Made by a program: the position numbers and the translations under genes. The notes under the pieces were generated by a model that worked only from the letters and a program-made list of their open reading frames with translations, ran no database searches and was not told the DNA's origin. Shown here in pieces: positions 10,288-23,394 of a DNA stretch of 64,000 bases (the stretch's first letter is position 1; each line of letters opens with the position of its first letter). The DNA comes from Rana temporaria (taxonomy: Eukaryota; Chordata; Amphibia; Anura; Ranidae), in contig NC_053499.1 in the NCBI RefSeq assembly GCF_905171775.1, positions 26,848,526 to 26,912,525 on the forward strand, written 5' to 3'.

Positions 10288-10891
10288 ATGGATGCTTCAC
10301 GAGAAGCTGCTTCCCAGAACCTCTCTAACCCCACAGATGAGAATTACTTTGTGACTTACACATTTACAGACCGCTCCCACAGCAGCCGGGTGGCCCAAAG
10401 CATCATGAAGCTGTGTATGGAGGAGGAGCTGTTTGCCGATGTCACCATCCTAGTAGATGGAAAGGAATTCCAGCTGCACCGACTTGTCCTCTCTGCTCAG
10501 AGCTGCTTCTTCCGCTCTATGTTTGCGTCCAATTTAAAAGAGGGCCGCAACCGTGTCATCCAGCTTCAGGACGTCAGCGAGAGCGTTTTCCAGCTGCTGG
10601 TGGATTACATTTATCATGGAACGGTGAAGCTGAGGCTGGAGGAGCTACAAGAAACATATGAGGTGGCTGATATGTACCAGTTGACGTCTTTATTTGAGGA
10701 GTGCTCTCGTTTCCTGGTGAGGACGGTGCAGGTGAAGAACTGCCTGCAGATCATGTGGCTGGCAGACCAGCACAGTGACACGGCACTCTATACCGCGGCT
10801 AAACACTGTGCCAAAACCCACCTGTCACAGCTGTTGGACACCGAAGAGTTTCTGAACTTACCCATACGGCTTCTGACGGACATCCTCGCAG
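10288..10891 (+). CDS. KBTBD4: KBTBD4 coding exon 1: N-terminus, BTB and part of BACK
   Basis: Kelch repeat and BTB domain-containing protein 4, an adaptor of CUL3-RING ubiquitin ligases: BTB binds CUL3 and dimerises, kelch selects substrate. The coding sequence is the join of 10288-10891, 12557-12663 and 15855-16715, 523 residues, close to the human 518-534. This exon encodes residues 1-201 plus one base. BTB spans about 40-142 (LFADVTILVDGKEFQLHRLV, then SMFASNLKE and DYIYHGTV); BACK starts near 147 (QVKNCLQIMWLADQHS). The ATG follows an acceptor (TTTCAG ending at 10256) by 31 bases, so an upstream untranslated exon is expected. The donor G|GTCGGT at 10891/10892 is a weak but plausible GT site, and it is the position that preserves the family protein. 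Nothing is truncated. Confidence 0.96.
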
Positions 10892-10905
10892 GTCGGTAGC
10901 TCCAC

Positions 10906-11215
10906 ATATGTGTCTAAAAACTGTTAAAGTAGAAGTTCACTCAAAACCAGACGCAAAAGCTGGGTTCAAATATATGCAAATTGGATGCAGGTTTACCCCA
11001 CCCCAATTCGCATGACAGGCGAGTGTGACCGGCTTTCAATGGAGCCGGTTCAGACAGGTCCGGGGTGGCAACAGTCCAGATTTTAGAAGGGTCCTGTACG
11101 TCTTTGGTTTCCGGTTCAGATGCGAATTCAGGCAAAAATTCGGACTTGAATCGCACCTGAACCGGTAAACTGGGCCGCACTGGGCCCCATGCTGGGAAAT
11201 GCGGCCAGAGGTATG
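10906..11215 (+). repeat. Direct repeat, copy 2 (partner at 9340-9640)
   Basis: Begins 14 bases after the BTB-exon donor. It shares the start and end with copy 1 and is about 10 bases longer because of a small internal insertion near 11133 (CAAAAATTCGGACTTGAAT context). Confidence 0.85.
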
Positions 11216-11569
11216 TGAACCCGGCCTAAACCTACTTCCAGACAGATTCTAAAACTAACCTGTCTAGCCCTGTAAAGAATAGATTGCTACACATACCTTT
11301 TCTGCAGCTTCTCCGGTCAGGTCCCACGCTGAACTGTCTCACTCATCTGCTGACCTGCCCGCTCAGGAGCTCACTCACCTGCCGACCCCCACTGACTGGC
11401 CCAGCCGCTGGTTAATCCGCCCGCACAATCGTCCCCTGACTGGCCTGCCCCTCACTAATTTCTCAGAGGGGGCAATTACCCCGTTGCCCCCCTGGATCCG
11501 CCCTGTGTCAGCGGCGGCTTCTCTGTGTAGGCGTGTGCAGGAGACAATGGAAGCACCATAGTAACTCTA

Positions 11570-12305
11570 TAGCCTAGATTCAGGTACGGCCGATCTGCGT
11601 TGCGCGGGCGTAGCATACCGTATTTACGCTACGCCGCCGCAACTTAGAGAGGCAAGTGCTGTATTCACAAAGCACTTGCCTCCTAAGTTACGGTGGCGTA
11701 GCGTAAATGGGCCAACGTAATCGTGCGTAATTCAAAGTAGGCTGTAGGGGGCGTGTTGTATTTAAATGAGGCTTGACCCCATGTAGATGCATGGCCGAAC
11801 AAACGGCGCATTGCGCGCGCATGCTCAGTATCACGTTGTATTTACGCCCAAAGATACATCGGCTCAATGCCTGTGACGTGAACGTAATTTACGCACAGCC
11901 CTATTCGCGTACAACTTACGCAAACGACGTAAAAAGATAGGCCTGTTCCGACGTCCATACCTTGCATGGGATGCGCCACCTAGGGAGCAACTTTATCTTT
12001 ACGCCGGCGTATCTATAACGTAAACGGCGTAACTAATTGCGACGGGCGCACGTACGTTTGTGAATCGGCGTATCTAGTCATTTACATATTCTACGCCGAA
12101 CTCAACGGAAGCGCCACCTAGCAGCCAGCGTAAATATTGCACCCTAAGATACGACGGCGTAGGAGACTTACACCGCTCGTATCTTAGCCTAATTTAAGTG
12201 TATCTGGTTTCCAGAATACGCTTAAATTTAGGACGGCGCAGATTCAGAGTTACCTCGGCGTATCTACTGATACGCCGGCGTAAAGCTACCTGAATCTGGC
12301 TATAT
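11570..12305. mobile_element. CG-rich fold-back MITE, family A, copy 1
   Basis: Terminal inverted repeats TAGATTCAGGTA / TACCTGAATCT. The interior is rich in TACGCCGGCGTA-like words, with AAAGCACTTGCCTCCTAAGT and GCGCATGCTCAG landmarks shared with six other copies in the window. Lies in KBTBD4 intron 2, ending about 250 bp before the 107-bp exon. No coding capacity. Confidence 0.8.
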
Positions 12306-12556
12306 GTTTGATCTCACTTCCGAGGTATTTGACTGCCTTTGTCAGTTCTCTCCTGCACACAACATCTGCCGCTGGAGACCGAATCTGCTTCAGAATAGAT
12401 ACTGTATGTATAGCAATTCTTCTTCTTTATAGAGTTCGATAGATTCGTTTTAGAATGTGGCTGCGAGTGGATGTAGAGTTAGTTAGGTTTTTGGTAAACT
12501 TTTATCAAACTGTTTTCCTATTGATTTGTAAGGATTAACGCCTTTATTCCAATCAG

Positions 12557-12663
12557 ATGGAGTTCCCTGTTCTCAGAATCCCACCTCTGCTATAAAGAAC
12601 TGGATCCACTACAACAAAGAAGAGAGGGAGGAGTTTTCTGAAATTCTGCTATCTAGTCTGAAG
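12557..12663 (+). CDS. KBTBD4: KBTBD4 coding exon 2 (107 bp, end of BACK domain)
   Basis: Found by walking the intron for the missing piece of the family protein. The acceptor ATTCCAATCAG ends at 12556 and the donor AAG|GTATCT begins at 12664. With the last base of the previous exon it codes 36 residues, beginning DGVPCSQNPTSAIKNWI and ending LLSSLK. The phases (1 in, 0 out) connect both neighbours exactly. The human protein has DGVPCSQNPTEAIEAWI at this place, so the assignment is firm. It is too short to stand out as an independent reading frame. Confidence 0.95.
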
Positions 12664-12749
12664 GTATCTTTTCCTAAATGGACATAAAAGTTTAATTTTA
12701 ATGAACAGAAGTTCTGAAACATTATTGTAAAGTTTACCTAGGTTCACAC

Positions 12750-13182
12750 CTTATGCCGCGTACACACGACCGTTTTTCATGACGAGAAAAATTTAATTTA
12801 TTTAATTTGGTCGTTAAAAACGGTCGTGTGTGGGCTCCAGAGCATTTTTCTCGTTGAGAAAAATGGGCATTAAGAAATGATGCTCTAATTTTTCTCGTTG
12901 TGAAAAACGGTTGTGTGTACGCTTTAACGACGAGGAAAAAAACGTGCATGCTCAGAAGCAAGTTATGAGAGGGGAAATTAGCATAATCAGCCCAAAGGGT
13001 CGCGCCATTCAAATGGAACTTCCCCTTTATAGTGCCGTCGTACGTGTTGTACGTCACCGCGCTTTGCTCGAGCATTTTTTATCACGATCGTGTGTATGCA
13101 AGGCAGGCTTGAGAGAAATCACGTCGAGAAAAACGTTGTTTTATTCCATGCCATGAAAACGGTTGTGTGTACGCGGCATTAG
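12750..13182. mobile_element. GTACACACGA fold-back MITE, family B, copy 1
   Basis: Begins ATGCCGCGTACACACGACCG and ends in its complement CGGTTGTGTGTACGCGGCAT. The interior has repeated TTTCTCG/CGAGAAA words. Long arms could fold into a hairpin. No coding capacity. In KBTBD4 intron 3. Confidence 0.8.
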
Positions 13183-13581
13183 CGTTTGCGTGGGCATGGC
13201 AGCCTATTTATATAAATGGGCTGCCATGCCTGCGTTGGGCTGCCATGCACCTTTTCAAAAACGCAACCACAGGAATATTGCATGGTCTTCCGTGCGGTTC
13301 CAGCAAACGCAATGCGGCTCAAGTGTTGTAATAGACATGCCTTTCGGGACTTGTAAGAATCCAGGAGGATGGACAATAAAGTGATATTTGGTGATCAGGT
13401 AAGAGGCTCTCCCCAAAAAAAGTTTTTTTTGCCAAAAAGAAGAGATTTTGTTGCATTCCCACCAAATGTGCAAGTGCTGTACATTCCTTTTATCCTTCTT
13501 ACATCTTCAACAAATGTCAGAGGTCTCTGGAAATATCTGCTGAAAAAGCTGGGTCTCTATAACACCTGGAGAGGAGTTTTT

Positions 13582-14391
13582 TAACCACTTAAGACCCGGA
13601 CCATTATGCAGGTAAAGGACCTGACCCCTTTTTGCGATTCGGCACTGCGTCGCTTTAGCGCAGTCGTGCGACGTGGCTCCCAAACAAAATTGGCATCCTT
13701 TTTTTTTCCCCACAAATAAAGCTTTCTTTTGGTGGCATTTGATCACCTCTGCGGTTTTTATTTTTTGCGCTATAAACAAAAATAGAGCGACAATTTTGAA
13801 AAAAATTCTATATTTTTTACTTTTTCCTATAATAAATATCCCCCAAAAATATGTAAAAAAAAACATTAGTAATGGCGGCGATCAGCGATCCTTCTTCTTT
13901 CTTTTTTTTTTTTATCGTGACTGCGACATTATATCGGACACTTTAGACACTATTTTGGGACCATTGTAATTTTTACAGCAATAAAATATATAAAAATGCA
14001 CTGATTACTGTGAAAATTACACTGGCAGTGAAGGGGTTAACCTGTAGGGCGCTGAAGGGGTTAAGTGTTCCCTAATGTGTGTTTCCTACTGCAGGGGTGT
14101 GTGGCTGGGCGTGTGACGTCACTGATCGTCGTCCCTATGACAGGGAACAGACGATCAGTGACAGGCTCACTAGGAAGCATGGGAAAGGTTTGTTTACACT
14201 CACCTCTCCCCGTTCTTCAGCTCTGTGACTCGATTGCGGGACACCGGCAGCGATCGCGTCCCTCGGGCAAGGTCACGGAGCACAGAACCGACGGCTGGAC
14301 TTCTTAAAGGGGACGTACCTGTACATCCATATGCCCAGTCGTGCCATTCTGACAACGTATTTAGTCGTGCGGCGGTCCTTAACTAGTTAAA
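13582..14391. repeat. Interspersed repeat, family C, copy 1
   Basis: Starts TTAACCACTTAAGACCCGGA and shares TGCGATTCGGCACTGCGTCG, TTTTGCGCTATAAACAAAAA and TAATGGCGGCGATC landmarks, in the same order, with 38268-39237 and 46670-47599. Ends near CGGTCCTTAACTAGTTAA. T-rich and non-coding. Confidence 0.8.
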
Positions 14392-14888
14392 CGTGGGTTA
14401 TTATTTGTCAAGTTAAATCAAAGCTTGTAAAAACATCCCAAGTACATTAAGCCTAATACAGTGATTAGAGTTAAACATATGGGAAAGGGTTAACATCATG
14501 GGTGATGTGTGCCTAGCCAGTGTTTTATTACAGTTTAGGAGGTGCTTTTACTAGGGGAAAACATGGATTTGTGTCCCTGCTTTTCAGATACACAGGATCA
14601 ATGCCTTCCCTCCTGTCAGAACGGCGATCTTCCTTGTTTACATAGGCAGACTGCAGTTCTGTGTCTCTGCAGGTCGATCAGCGTGTGCCGGCGGACATCA
14701 ACTCCACTGTATCCGACGATCGACTCCAGCGGAGCGACCCGCCAGCGACGCACATTTATTTCCCAAACCTGGAAGTGCATGATCACATATATAGAGATCT
14801 CTCGTTCTCTCTCTCCCCTGATTGTTTCCGAGGGCAGCCGACCGATCTCCGAGCATTTTTCAGTCTCTCCGGCACCCCCCCACCTCTG

Positions 14889-15038
14889 GCCACATGCAGT
14901 ATTGCATGCCATAAAGGTCAATGTGGAACAAATTATTTTCGTTTTCATTGACTTCTATGGGGAAACTCGCTTTGATATGCAAGTGTTTTGGATTACAAGC
15001 ATTCTCCTGGAACGGATTATGCTTGTAATCCAAGGTTC
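14889..15038. mobile_element. Partial copy of the ATTGCGAGTAAC MITE (right half)
   Basis: Matches the right half of the element at 17289-17757: GTCAATGTGGAACAAATTAT, GGGGAAACTCGCTTTGATAT and ATTCTCCTGGAACGGATTAT in the same order. The left half is missing, so it is a truncated copy. Confidence 0.7.
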
Positions 15039-15041
15039 CGC

Positions 15042-15103
<62 letters not shown>

Positions 15104-15105
15104 TA

Positions 15106-15168
<63 letters not shown>
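15042..15168. repeat. Compound microsatellite (TG)n-(TATG)n-(TA)n
   Basis: Runs of GTGT, then GTAT tetranucleotides, then about 20 TA units, immediately left of a fold-back element. Confidence 0.95.
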
Positions 15169-15169
15169 T

Positions 15170-15650
15170 ACCGTATTTATCGGCGTATAACGCGCACCTT
15201 TTTCCCCTGAAAATCAGGGAAAAATCGTGGGTGCGCGTTATACGCCGATTCCCGCATCCCGCGATGTGTTTAAACCACTCCGCCGACATATATCGAGCGC
15301 AGTACACTCGGGTACACTCGGGCAGGCTCGGCTCCGCTCGCGGTCACGTCCTGTACGTCCTTTACGCGAGAGGAGCCGAGCCTGCCCGGGTGTACTGCGC
15401 TCGGTATATGTCGGCGGAGTGGTTCAAACACAGCGCAGGAAGCGGGGATCGGCTGAAAAACACAGCGGGGAGGACACCACGATGGCCGCAGAAGGACGCC
15501 GGACCGGACAAGGCCACCGATGGACGCCGGGCAAGACACCGACGAGGGGCATCCAAACTGTAAGTATTTCTTTTTTTTTTCCCAGGAATTTTCCTTCTAG
15601 GTTGGGGGTGCGCGCTATACGCCAGGGCGCGTTATATGAAGATAAATACG

Positions 15651-15652
<2 letters not shown>
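15170..15652. mobile_element. Fold-back element with CCGTATTTATCGGCGTATAA ends
   Basis: Left end CCGTATTTATCGGCGTATAA CGCGCACC; right end GCGCGTTATATGAAGATAAA TACGG. Between them are inverted copies of a GTACACTCGGGCAGGCTCGG-type segment (about 15300-15420). Microsatellites lie against both ends, which suggests TA-rich target choice. Similar ends occur at 48530-49036. Confidence 0.65.
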
Positions 15653-15699
<47 letters not shown>

Positions 15700-15700
15700 T
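15653..15700. repeat. (TA)n microsatellite
   Basis: About 20 TA units directly right of the fold-back element, mirroring the array on its left. Confidence 0.95.
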
Positions 15701-15854
15701 ACACACACACACGATCCTACGCACAGCGGCCACCCTGTAGCAGTAAAACTGCTGAAGGGCAGTCGGCAAGTGGTTAAAATAATGCTTTTTAAGTTCGGCT
15801 GTAATTGAAAAAAGGTATGTATGTATTAAATGTTGTTTTTTTGTTTTTTTTTAG

Positions 15855-16715
15855 GAAATTGGTGAAAATGTGCACATTTATCTGATTGGTAAGGAGGAGT
15901 CTCGCACGCACTCCATTGCAGTCTCACTACATTGTGCGCAGGATGACTCCATAAGTGTCAGTGGACAGAACAGTCTGTGTCACCAGATAACAGCGGCCTG
16001 CAAGCACGGGGCCGACCTGTATGTGGTAGGGGGCTCCATCCCCAGGCGAATGTGGAAGTGTAACATGGAGACCATGGATTGGGAGCGCTGCGCTCCTCTG
16101 CCTAGAGACCGTCTACAACACACGCTGGTGTCTGTCCTCAGCAAGGACGCCATCTACTCCCTCGGAGGAAAGACGTTGCAGGATTCTCTCTCCAACGTGG
16201 TCATTTACTATCGAGTACAAGATAATGTATGGACGGAAACCAGCCAATTGGAGGTTTCTATCTCAGGTGCTGCCGGCGTAAACCTCAATGGGCTCATCTA
16301 CTTATTTGGAGGTGAGGAGAACGACCTGGACTTTTTTACCAAGCCCTCGCGCCTCATTCAGTGTTTTGACACCAACACTGAAAAGTGCCACGTGAAACCG
16401 TACCTGCTGCCTTTTGCCGGACGCATGCACGCCGCCGTTCATAAGGACTTGGTGTTCATTGTAGCAGAGGGAGACTCGCTGGTGTGCTACAACCCTCTCC
16501 TGGACAGCTTCACGCGGCTCTGCCTCCCTGATGTGTGGAGCTCTCGACCCTCGCTCTGGAAAATCGCCAGCTGCAACGGTTGCATCTATGTGTTCCGCGA
16601 CCAGTACAAGAAAGGTGATGCCAACACGTTCAAACTCAATCCCGCCACGTCCGTGGTGACGGTAACAAGTGGCATTCGCTTCCTGCTTACCAACCTTCAG
16701 TTCTTGTTGGCGTAA
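15855..16715 (+). CDS. KBTBD4: KBTBD4 coding exon 3: kelch propeller and stop
   Basis: Acceptor TTTTTTTTAG ends at 15854; the exon opens EIGENVHIYLIGKEESRTHS and codes residues 238-523 to a TAA at 16713-16715. The whole kelch beta-propeller is in this one exon. Visible kelch landmarks are DLYVVGGSIPRRMWK (about 291-305), DAIYSLGGKTLQ, GLIYLFGGEENDLD, DLVFIVAEGDSLVCYNPL and CIYVFRDQYKKGDANTFKL. The SIPRR loop (about 298-302), which carries small in-frame insertions in human medulloblastoma, is unchanged. It is nearly colinear with the human protein, and no frame damage is seen. The 3' UTR runs into an inverted repeat; the first AATAAA is at 16998-17003. Confidence 0.96.
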   Translation, partial: EIGENVHIYLIGKEESRTHSIAVSLHCAQDDSISVSGQNSLCHQITAACKHGADLYVVGGSIPRRMWKCNMETMDWERCAPLPRDRLQHTLVSVLSKDAIYSLGGKTLQDSLSNVVIYYRVQDNVWTETSQLEVSISGAAGVNLNGLIYLFGGEENDLDFFTKPSRLIQCFDTNTEKCHVKPYLLPFAGRMHAAVHKDLVFIVAEGDSLVCYNPLLDSFTRLCLPDVWSSRPSLWKIASCNGCIYVFRDQYKKGDANTFKLNPATSVVTVTSGIRFLLTNLQFLLA

Positions 16716-16997
16716 GGCCTGTATTGGGAGTGTAAGTGTAGACAGAGGTGCAGGCAGTCGATTCGACAAGCCATGATCTCGCTAGCAGGAAGGTCATGAC
16801 ACCTCAGCTGTAAGAATCGCGGAGAAAACAATCGAACGAATGTGAATATATTGGTGGGACCAACAGTGTAATACAGTGGGCTGCTGAACCAGCTTTGTGT
16901 TCTCCAAGCTTCTTTTTTCCTTGTTACAACCAGCTAATGTAATACATATGACACAAAAAAGGGGGAATGGGAATTGGGATTATAACGCTGCCTGAGC

Positions 16998-17003
16998 AAT
17001 AAA
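16998..17003 (+). promoter_or_regulatory. Candidate poly(A) signal of KBTBD4 (AATAAA)
   Basis: First AATAAA downstream of the KBTBD4 stop, 283 bases into the 3' UTR. It lies inside the left arm of the inverted repeat, so the repeat may have supplied the cleavage signal. Usage is unproven. Confidence 0.4.
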
Positions 17004-17288
17004 ATTACAAATGGTACTTAAAAATTTAAGTTTTATTTACACAAATATTTATAACATACGATACAGTAATGAGTGCATGAAATCAATAGAGCAATAGTAT
17101 ATTATTAAATACTGGCCAGGGTATTAACGGCCTACTATGGTTACAGGTCAGTGGTCCCTACATGTTTCGCCAAATGTTGGCTTCTTCAGGGGAATTAGTG
17201 GTAACCAATTACACAGTTAGCGATAAAACATATTAAATAGTCATAAGTAACATACATTGTGGTTTTACTTGTTTACATATTTAATTAC

Positions 17289-17757
17289 AATGGAACCTCG
17301 GATTGCGAGTAACACGGTTAACAAGGGTTTTGCAATACGAGCACTGTATTTCCTAAAATCCTAACTCAGTTTGCGAGTGTTGTCTCGCAAAACGAGCAGG
17401 ATTCAGGCCAAAGCGGTGTGCAGTACCGTGTTTGGCCTGAGGTGGGGGGGGGGGCGTCGGTGTCATTCGGAAAAGGCCAGAGGACAGTTTGGCTGACCTC
17501 GGAAAGGCTCGTGAACAGCGTCTTTCCGAGGTCAGCCGAACTGTCCTCGGGCCTTTCCAGCCATTTCCGAGGCTCTCCGGCGCCCCCGCCTCTGGCCGGA
17601 TGCGGTATTGCATGCCATTAAAGTCAATGCGGAACAAATTATTTTCGTTTCCATTGACTTCAATGGGGAAACTCGCTTTTATATGTAAGTACTTTGGAAT
17701 ACGAGCATTCTCCTGGAACGGATTATGCTCGTAATCCAAGTTTCCACTGTACATTAT
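17289..17757. mobile_element. Fold-back MITE with ATTGCGAGTAAC ends, inside the inverted-repeat spacer
   Basis: Left end TGGAACCTCGGATTGCGAGT and right end GCTCGTAATCCAAGTTTCCA form an imperfect terminal inverted repeat. The centre holds inverted copies of GGACAGTTTGGCTGACCTCG. A partial copy is at 14889-15038. Confidence 0.75.
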
Positions 17758-18313
17758 ACTAGCAACGAACCATGGCTCATAATATCCCCCAACCAGGAGC
17801 AACCCAGTCCCCCAACGCCCCACTACCTACCCAAGAGCCTCCCGGTGGCCAAATCGGCACAAGGATCAACCCAAAGCCACAGTCCAGTTTTTCTTCCACA
17901 ATATTTTAGTAAGCTAGGTCCTCGTTTGCCCCCTTGCAGCCACACTTTTGTGGTGCCGGACAGTGGCTTTGGGGTGATCCTTGTGCCGATTAAAACCACA
18001 ATGTATGTTACTTATGACTAATATGTTTTATCTCCGTTTTTCTAAAGCTAACTGTGTAATTGGTTACCGCTAACTCCCCTGAAGAAGCCAACGTTTGGCG
18101 AAACATGTAGGGGTCTGTAACTGACCTGTAACCATAGTAGGCAGTTAATACCCTGGCCAGTATTTAACAATATACTATTGCTCTATTGATTTTATGCACT
18201 CATTACTGTATCGTATGTTATAAATATTTGTGTAAATAAAACTTACATTTTTAAGTACCATTTGTAATTTTATTACCCAGGCATCGTTATAATCCCAATT
18301 CCCATTCCCCCTT

Positions 18314-18830
18314 TTTTTGTTTCATTCATTAATTGGGATGAGGTGTCATATCTATTGAGGACACTCAAACCACATTCCGCTATACAAAGTAATAGCTTTA
18401 AGGGTGAAAATAGAAGCCCCCCCCCCCCCCCCCCCAAAAAAAAAAAATGATGGTGTGTTCTACACCTAGCTTTAAAGGGAATGTATAGTTGGTTATATAA
18501 TTTTTTAGATATATGTGTAAAAGAGATTAGTTAGATGTAAATAGTGTCATCAATGTGTGTTATAAGAAAATCCTTTGTTTCTATATATAGCTAGTAATTG
18601 TACGTATATATGTACACGGGGGCAACTATATTTGCTCATTACGTATGCAGATTTTGCTTCCTGCTTTTGCTGCTGCTGCTTTACTGTTCCTGCTCTCACA
18701 GTGTAAGTCTATGAGTCAGGTGACTCGTCCAAAACCGTATGCTGCTTGGCTGATATCTTATTGCGACAGTTGGGAAGGAAAGCAGAGTGCAAATGGAGGA
18801 TTTGCTGCCTCTAGTGGCCAATCTACAAAC
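18314..18830. other. No gene seen; poly-C/poly-A run
   Basis: Contains a run of about 19 C followed by A at 18417-18447 and otherwise AT-rich sequence without recognisable exons. Confidence 0.5.
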
Positions 18831-18832
18831 TG

Positions 18833-21180
<2,348 letters not shown>

Positions 21181-21182
21181 GT

Positions 21183-21620
21183 TTTTCACCTTAATGCATT
21201 CTATGCATTAAAGTGAAAAACCTTCTGTGCTGCAGCTGCCCCCCCCAGAGCCCCCCTTTTTCTTACCTAAACCCGATCGTTCCAGCGACGAGAACGAGCC
21301 CAGCAACTCCAGCCGCTGTCTCAGGTCCTCATTGGATAGATTGATACAGCAGGAACTGTTGGCTCCCGCTGCTGTCAATCAAATTCACTGACACAGGAGC
21401 TGGGGGCGGGGCCGAGTCCTGTTGTCTGTGTCAATGGACGCAGCAGCAGGACTCGGGTGCTCTCATGGAAACGGTCTCTCCGTGGGGGCACCTGATGAAG
21501 AGAAGGAGCCAGGAGCGCCGCCGGGGGACCTCAGAAAACGAGGATCGGGGCTGCTCTATGCACAGAGCAGGTAAGTATGACATGTTTATTATTGGAAAAA
21601 AATGTAATAAAAAAGAACCT
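21183..21620. repeat. Interspersed frog-type repeat with donor-like end
   Basis: Begins with a short palindrome AAGGTTTTTCACCTTAATGC ATTCTATGCATTAAAGTG and continues through a GC-rich body to GAGCAGGTAAGTATG. It looks like a dispersed repeat; the CAG|GTAAGTATG donor-like sequence at about 21570 is part of it. No protein similarity. Confidence 0.45.
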
Positions 21621-21623
21621 TTA

Positions 21624-22111
21624 GGCCACGTACACACGACCGAACATGTCTGCTGAAACTGGTCCGCGGACATGTTTGGTCGTCTGTACGGCCGACCGGA
21701 CCGGAATCACGGCCTAGCGGACATGTTTCATAGAAACCTGTCCGCTAGGCCGTGATTCCGGTCCGGTCGGCCGTGCAGACGACCGAACATGTCCGCGGAC
21801 CAGTTTCAGCAGACATGTTCGGTCGTCGGACATGTTCGGTCGCCTGTACGACTCACCGGACATGTCCGCTCGGCCGAAAGCCCTCGCATGCGTCAAAGTG
21901 ATTTGATGCATGCGTGGAAGCATTGACCTTCCAGGGTCGCGCACGTCGCTGCATCATCGTCGCGACCACGTCACCGCGTTCGCTGTCCGCGGGGATATTG
22001 GTCTGATGGTGTGTACACACATCAGACCAAAATCCGGCAGCGGACATGTCCGATGAAAACGGTCCGGCGGACCGTTTTTATCGGATTGTCCGTCCGTGTG
22101 TACGAGGCCTC
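21624..22111. mobile_element. GTACACACGA fold-back MITE, family B, copy 2
   Basis: GGCCACGTACACACGACCGA at the left and GTCCGTGTGTACGAGGCC at the right. Internal inverted copies of CGGACATGTTTGGTCG repeat several times around 21660-21840, giving a cruciform-prone core. Confidence 0.8.
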
Positions 22112-23270
22112 ACACTCACTTGAAGTCGATTGATCTATGGACTTCAGTACAACCAGCCTCCCAGTTGTTTTTTTTTTTTTTCAATCTCTGCCAGCGGCTA
22201 TAGCAGCCGGCAGTGATCATTGTATTCTGAAGGCAGGGGAACCTCCGATTGTCCGAATACAAAAGCTCCGCCGGAGGGATTCCTCCATCAACATTGAATG
22301 TGTTGGTGGGGGAATCGAGCAATTTATTTTCCTGGAACCATGGTATTGCCTAATGTATGTCCTGCTTTAATTGTTCAAATCTGAAGTGTAGCCATCTAAC
22401 AATGCCATGTAATGAGCTGGACTGTTTTGGTTTGAATAAATCCTCATTTAAATTGTTTACCTTTTTATACTGTATTCTGTACAAGAATTGGCCTCTGTCA
22501 ATTTGGCTGCAGGGTGATAATACAGACAATAGTACAGAGTTCGCCCCCCAAGTAGTGCAGGATCCTTTGTCTAAGTCGAAATGACTTGAGTCCCTCCGAT
22601 TATAACAGTTCCACGACTTGTTACATTGCAATTGTTTTTTTGTTGTTGTATTTTTACCTCTGTTTAATTTCTTTCTTTTGGCTTTATATAACAAAAATAA
22701 ATAAATACCAATAAATTATCTTTAGAAAAAAAAAAATCCCTTTTACTTCTGTCCGACACCCACCAGAGGTAGCCTACCCTATTCGTATTTGTAGCTTGAA
22801 GCCTGAAGCTACAAAACGCTGGAGGAGAAAAAATCAATTATTCTCTATGGAGATGGTTCACATCACAAAATGGCTGAAGCTCAAACAAGTTCTGGATTTA
22901 TTTTTTTATAGGCAGATTTGGGCGTTTTTCTGCTTTTTACATTGGTGACCCTTTGACCTGTACAAAATTGTTGCATAAACGTGTCAAAATCGCAGCAAAA
23001 AATGTGGTAAAATTACGCAAATTTCTGCCTGAAAACGCAATGCACAGGTGTGAATGGGGCCTTAAAGAGAGGTAAGGAGAAATCCCCCAAATGGGTACAC
23101 AAACAAGAAAAACAAACTGACAGATGTTTAACTTTTTGTCCAAAAGAAAAAAAAGAAGTTTTGCCCGAGTACTTGCCTGACAGACAGTTCTTTCTCAGCC
23201 CCCCCCCCCTCCACGGCTTTCAGCAGTGATTGGTGCTTCTCTCCCACACACGATCACCGCTGACTGTCCC
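22112..23270. other. AT-rich intergenic DNA; no gene seen
   Basis: No splice-bounded coding sequence or complete repeat was recognised, apart from a small SINE-like or MITE-like piece near 22560-22620 (AAGTCGAAATGACTTGAGTC). Confidence 0.4.
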
Positions 23271-23394
23271 CTATCCTCCTCCAGTCCCCCTCCGCTCTGC
23301 TGTGTCCTTCTCCATGCTGCTATCCCCCTCCGTTCTCTTCCGTCACCCCTTCATGCTGCTCCTTGTCCCCCTCCGTGCATCTGCCCCCCTCTCT

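Larger units (their letters stand above)
16956..18313. repeat. Large imperfect inverted repeat, arms about 16956-17270 and 17990-18313
   Basis: The left arm starts GGGGAATGGGAATTGGGATT and the right arm ends with the near complement AATCCCAATTCCCATTCCCC. Both arms carry CTGAAGAAGCCAACGTTTGG / CCAAATGTTGGCTTCTTCAG and the GTTTCGCCAAA/TTTGGCGAAAC core typical of an abundant frog repeat. The spacer is about 720 bp and holds another MITE. The left arm contains the first AATAAA after the KBTBD4 stop. Confidence 0.85.

Noticed and set aside
11570..12305. CpG island promoter within KBTBD4 intron
   Set aside because: High CpG content is explained by the family A fold-back element, with six relatives in the window.
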